Of a DNA stretch of 8,190 nucleotides, positions 6,896 to 8,190 are shown piece by piece. The position numbers were made by a program, and so were the translations under genes. The notes under the pieces are model-generated. The model searched no databases. It saw only the letters and a program-made list of their open reading frames with translations, and was not told where the DNA came from. Numbering within the stretch: position 1 is the first letter of the stretch; every line of letters begins with the position of its first letter. The DNA comes from Chitinophagales bacterium (lineage in GTDB: Bacteria > Bacteroidota > Bacteroidia > Chitinophagales > UBA2359), in assembly GCA_020629335.1 (NCBI GenBank), contig JAHDDN010000236.1:1-8190 (forward strand), read 5' to 3'.

Positions 6896-6997
6896 AACAT
6901 TTTGAAACAAAGAACGTACATGAGAGTATATTCTTTATTTTTTAAGTCTATTTAATTGTTTATATCCTTTTTTTAGTCACTATTATAAACCATTTCT

Positions 6998-7516
6998 ATG
7001 TTGATCAAAATGCCACTTAAAAACGCCGAAGACAAGTGGGTAATATTAGACAGTAGAGGTTATGATCTCCTCGTAAAGCTAAATATGGTCCGTTTTGGCG
7101 AAGATAAAATTTTTAGATTACATTCTGCTGGTTATGCCGTTTATCAAAAATGGGAAAATGACAAGTGTGAAACAATCTATTTACATAAGTTTATTGCAAA
7201 TCATTTCATTCAAAAACCTGATCAAAAAAAGAGATTATTTGTTCGGGTGAAAAATGGAAATAAGCTTGATTGCCGTATCGAAAACCTTGAGTGGGTAACC
7301 ATGGGTATGCTTCGAAGGCAAATGAAATCTACTAAAACCAAAACAGGTTTTCGGGGAGTAACCTTTGATAAAGGGAAATACCGAAGCATTATTAATGTAG
7401 ATGGTGAAAGGATTAATTTAGGTACGTATAAAACAGCTGAGGAAGCTGCTGCGGCCTATAATAAAAAATCTAAAGAACTTTTTGGAGAAACCAAAAGCCT
7501 TAACCAGATAGATTAA
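6998..7516 (+). CDS. HNH-like (histidine-lacking) plus AP2 domain DNA-binding protein
   Basis: A 172-residue basic protein with two modules. Residues about 60-101 follow the HNH_3-type homing-endonuclease pattern: LHKFIANHFI, then VRVKNGNKLDCRIENLEWVT in place of the usual V-N-H-I-D-G-N-K...R-x-E-N-L-E-W-V-T. The usual catalytic histidine position is Val84 and the aspartate is Asn86; Asn96 is kept. Residues about 116-168 form an AP2 domain: TGFRGVTFDKGKYRSII, INLGTYKTAEEAAAAYNKKS and LFGETKSLN, close to the family consensus including the final LN. AP2 binds DNA, so the protein is likely a DNA-binding or regulatory derivative of an HNH-AP2 homing endonuclease; loss of cutting is inferred from the missing histidine. 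The ATG at 6998 is used; ATG 7010 is an alternative. No intron, intein or mobile-element boundary is seen around it. A strong terminator follows 34 bases after the stop. Confidence 0.87.
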   Translation: MLIKMPLKNAEDKWVILDSRGYDLLVKLNMVRFGEDKIFRLHSAGYAVYQKWENDKCETIYLHKFIANHFIQKPDQKKRLFVRVKNGNKLDCRIENLEWVTMGMLRRQMKSTKTKTGFRGVTFDKGKYRSIINVDGERINLGTYKTAEEAAAAYNKKSKELFGETKSLNQID

Positions 7517-7550
7517 AAGAAACGTTTGTCTAAACATTTTTTTTTAACGA

Positions 7551-7597
7551 AAAGACTTATTAACACTAATTTAAAGTGATAATAGGTCTTTTTTTTT
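7551..7597 (+). terminator. Intrinsic terminator of the HNH/AP2 gene
   Basis: The arms 7551-7567 and 7575-7591 pair over 17 positions with one G-U and one A-A mismatch around a seven-base loop (AATTTAA). The right arm runs into a T stretch ending at 7597. The T stretch overlaps the -33 element of the promoter that follows, so one transcription unit ends where the next begins. Confidence 0.88.
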
Positions 7598-7625
7598 GCG
7601 ATATAAGCTAAGCTTTTTATTTTTG
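7595..7625 (+). promoter_or_regulatory. Bacteroidota-type housekeeping promoter
   Basis: TTTG at 7595-7598 and TATTTTTG at 7618-7625 are separated by 19 bases. This fits the Bacteroidota primary sigma factor consensus TTTG-N19/20-TAnnTTTG at every defined position and is the best such match found in the window. Transcription should start near 7630-7632. No open frame lies downstream within reach, which points to a non-coding transcript. Confidence 0.6.
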
Positions 7626-7630
7626 CCCCT

Positions 7631-7931
7631 GAAAACGATAATAGGGCAAACACTGTTATAAAAGCTTGATTCTCTTTAATTAGGCCTATATTAAAGTGAA
7701 TAATATCAAGTGATTAACCTATAACAAAATAAAAACTCTGTTTGCTTGCTTGGAAAAAACAATAAAATTTACGATCTTTATAATAGCAAATTCGTATTGA
7801 ATTAGGCATAAACAAAGTCTTTTTCAAAAAAATCATTCAAGCGCAATGTTATGTGCGCTAAAAATAAAATTTAATCTTAGTTTGGGACTATTGAGGGGGC
7901 GAGGTATAGCTTAACCGACCCCCCTTTTTTT
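7631..7931 (+). ncRNA. Candidate non-coding RNA of about 300 nt, family not recognised
   Basis: A consensus promoter (7595-7625) and a strong terminator (7895-7931) enclose about 300 bases with frequent stops in all + frames; the longest ATG frame seen is 22 codons (7846-7914). Possible structure includes GCAAACA (7646-7652) with TGTTTGC (7739-7745), the hairpin AGCGCA-N8-TGCGCT (7840-7859) and the terminator stem. AATTAGGC occurs twice (7678-7685 and 7800-7807). No hallmark of tmRNA, RNase P RNA, SRP RNA or tRNA was recognised. It could be an unrecognised 6S-like RNA, a regulatory sRNA or the remains of a decayed gene. The call rests only on the promoter-terminator pairing. Confidence 0.4.
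7895..7931 (+). terminator. Intrinsic terminator without an upstream coding gene
   Basis: GGGGG (7895-7899) pairs with the C run at 7919-7924, with a possible inner GG/CC pairing, and is followed by seven T (7925-7931) and a further T-rich stretch. The preceding gene already has its own terminator at 7551-7597, so this one implies a separate transcript starting in between. Confidence 0.75.
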
Positions 7932-7975
7932 ATATTATTTTTTATCAACTTTCCATTTTAATGTACACTGATATT

Positions 7976-8137
7976 TATAGTCCAACACGTCGAAATTTGT
8001 GAATTTTGATGAGCTATTTTCTCGCCTCGCTGCGTTAAAAAGCCTCACCAACGCGATGCGTTGCCTTCGTTTTTCGCCTTGCGAGTCAAAAAAATAGCTT
8101 CGTCAACTTTTCACAAATCCTGCCGTGGTGAACTATA
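7976..8137. repeat. 162-bp imperfect palindrome (REP- or MITE-like)
   Basis: The left arm starting TATAGTCCAACACG (7976) matches the reverse complement of the right arm ending at 8137 (TATAGTTCACCACG when reversed). Shared blocks are ATTTGTGAA and GCTATTTT, with a few small gaps. The centre is a perfect hairpin, CAACGC-GAT-GCGTTG (8049-8063), with GC-rich flanks unlike the AT-rich surroundings. The left arm recurs at 833-880, showing a dispersed family. No open frame is present. It may be a REP/MITE-type element or a very long transcribed hairpin. The remaining bases 8138-8190 show nothing further. Confidence 0.75.
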
Positions 8138-8190
8138 GCTCACTTCTACTTTTTCCAAAAAATAAACCTATCAAGCATACCTAAGTAAGT

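Noticed and set aside
6901..6934. Promoter for the HNH/AP2 gene: TTTG 6901-6904 with TATATTCT 6927-6934
   Set aside because: The spacer is 22 bases and the -7 element misses two defined positions; too weak to report as a feature.
7846..7914. 22-codon ATG frame inside the candidate RNA
   Set aside because: It starts within the AGCGCA/TGCGCT hairpin and ends inside the terminator stem, and it has no ribosome site; it is more likely non-coding.

Overview
The window looks like AT-rich Bacteroidota chromosome, most likely Saprospiria (an Aureispira- or Saprospira-like organism). The lineage call is inference. It rests on two large secreted proteins ending in the two gliding/type IX secretion (T9SS) sorting domains, genes that mostly lack Shine-Dalgarno sequences, one promoter fitting the Bacteroidota TTTG/TAnnTTTG consensus, and dispersed intergenic repeats. 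Five genes are supported, all on the + strand. Several have their own intrinsic terminator, so most are probably transcribed singly.

Layout. 1-689: 3' end of a secreted adhesin-like gene with a T9SS type B (gliding motility-associated) C-terminal domain, followed by a strong terminator (795-831) and a half copy of a palindromic repeat (833-880). 915-1565: a small SAM-methyltransferase-like protein. 1582-1744: dispersed repeat copy A. 1984-5193: a 1069-residue secreted protein with signal peptide, NIDO-like domain, three tandem Ig-like repeats and a T9SS type A sorting domain, closed by a terminator (5226-5262). 5274-5512: repeat copy B, inverted relative to A. 5738-6802: a saccharopine dehydrogenase-family oxidoreductase. 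6998-7516: a small protein combining an HNH-type fold that lacks its usual histidine with an AP2 DNA-binding domain, closed by a terminator (7551-7597). 7595-7931: a promoter and a terminator enclosing about 300 bases of non-coding sequence, a candidate small RNA gene. 7976-8137: a 162-base imperfect palindrome, the full-length relative of the half copy at 833-880.

How the genes relate. The two secreted proteins would both leave the cell through T9SS, one with a type B and one with a type A signal, and probably act at the cell surface in adhesion or gliding. The methyltransferase-like protein, the oxidoreductase and the HNH/AP2 protein show no evident functional link to them or to each other. 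The most distinctive content is intergenic. The inverted pair A/B brackets the NIDO gene, keeps its length exactly over 143 bases while two internal segments differ completely, and shows a compensatory base-pair change in a hairpin. The candidate RNA gene at 7631-7931 is the best lead for an undescribed element.
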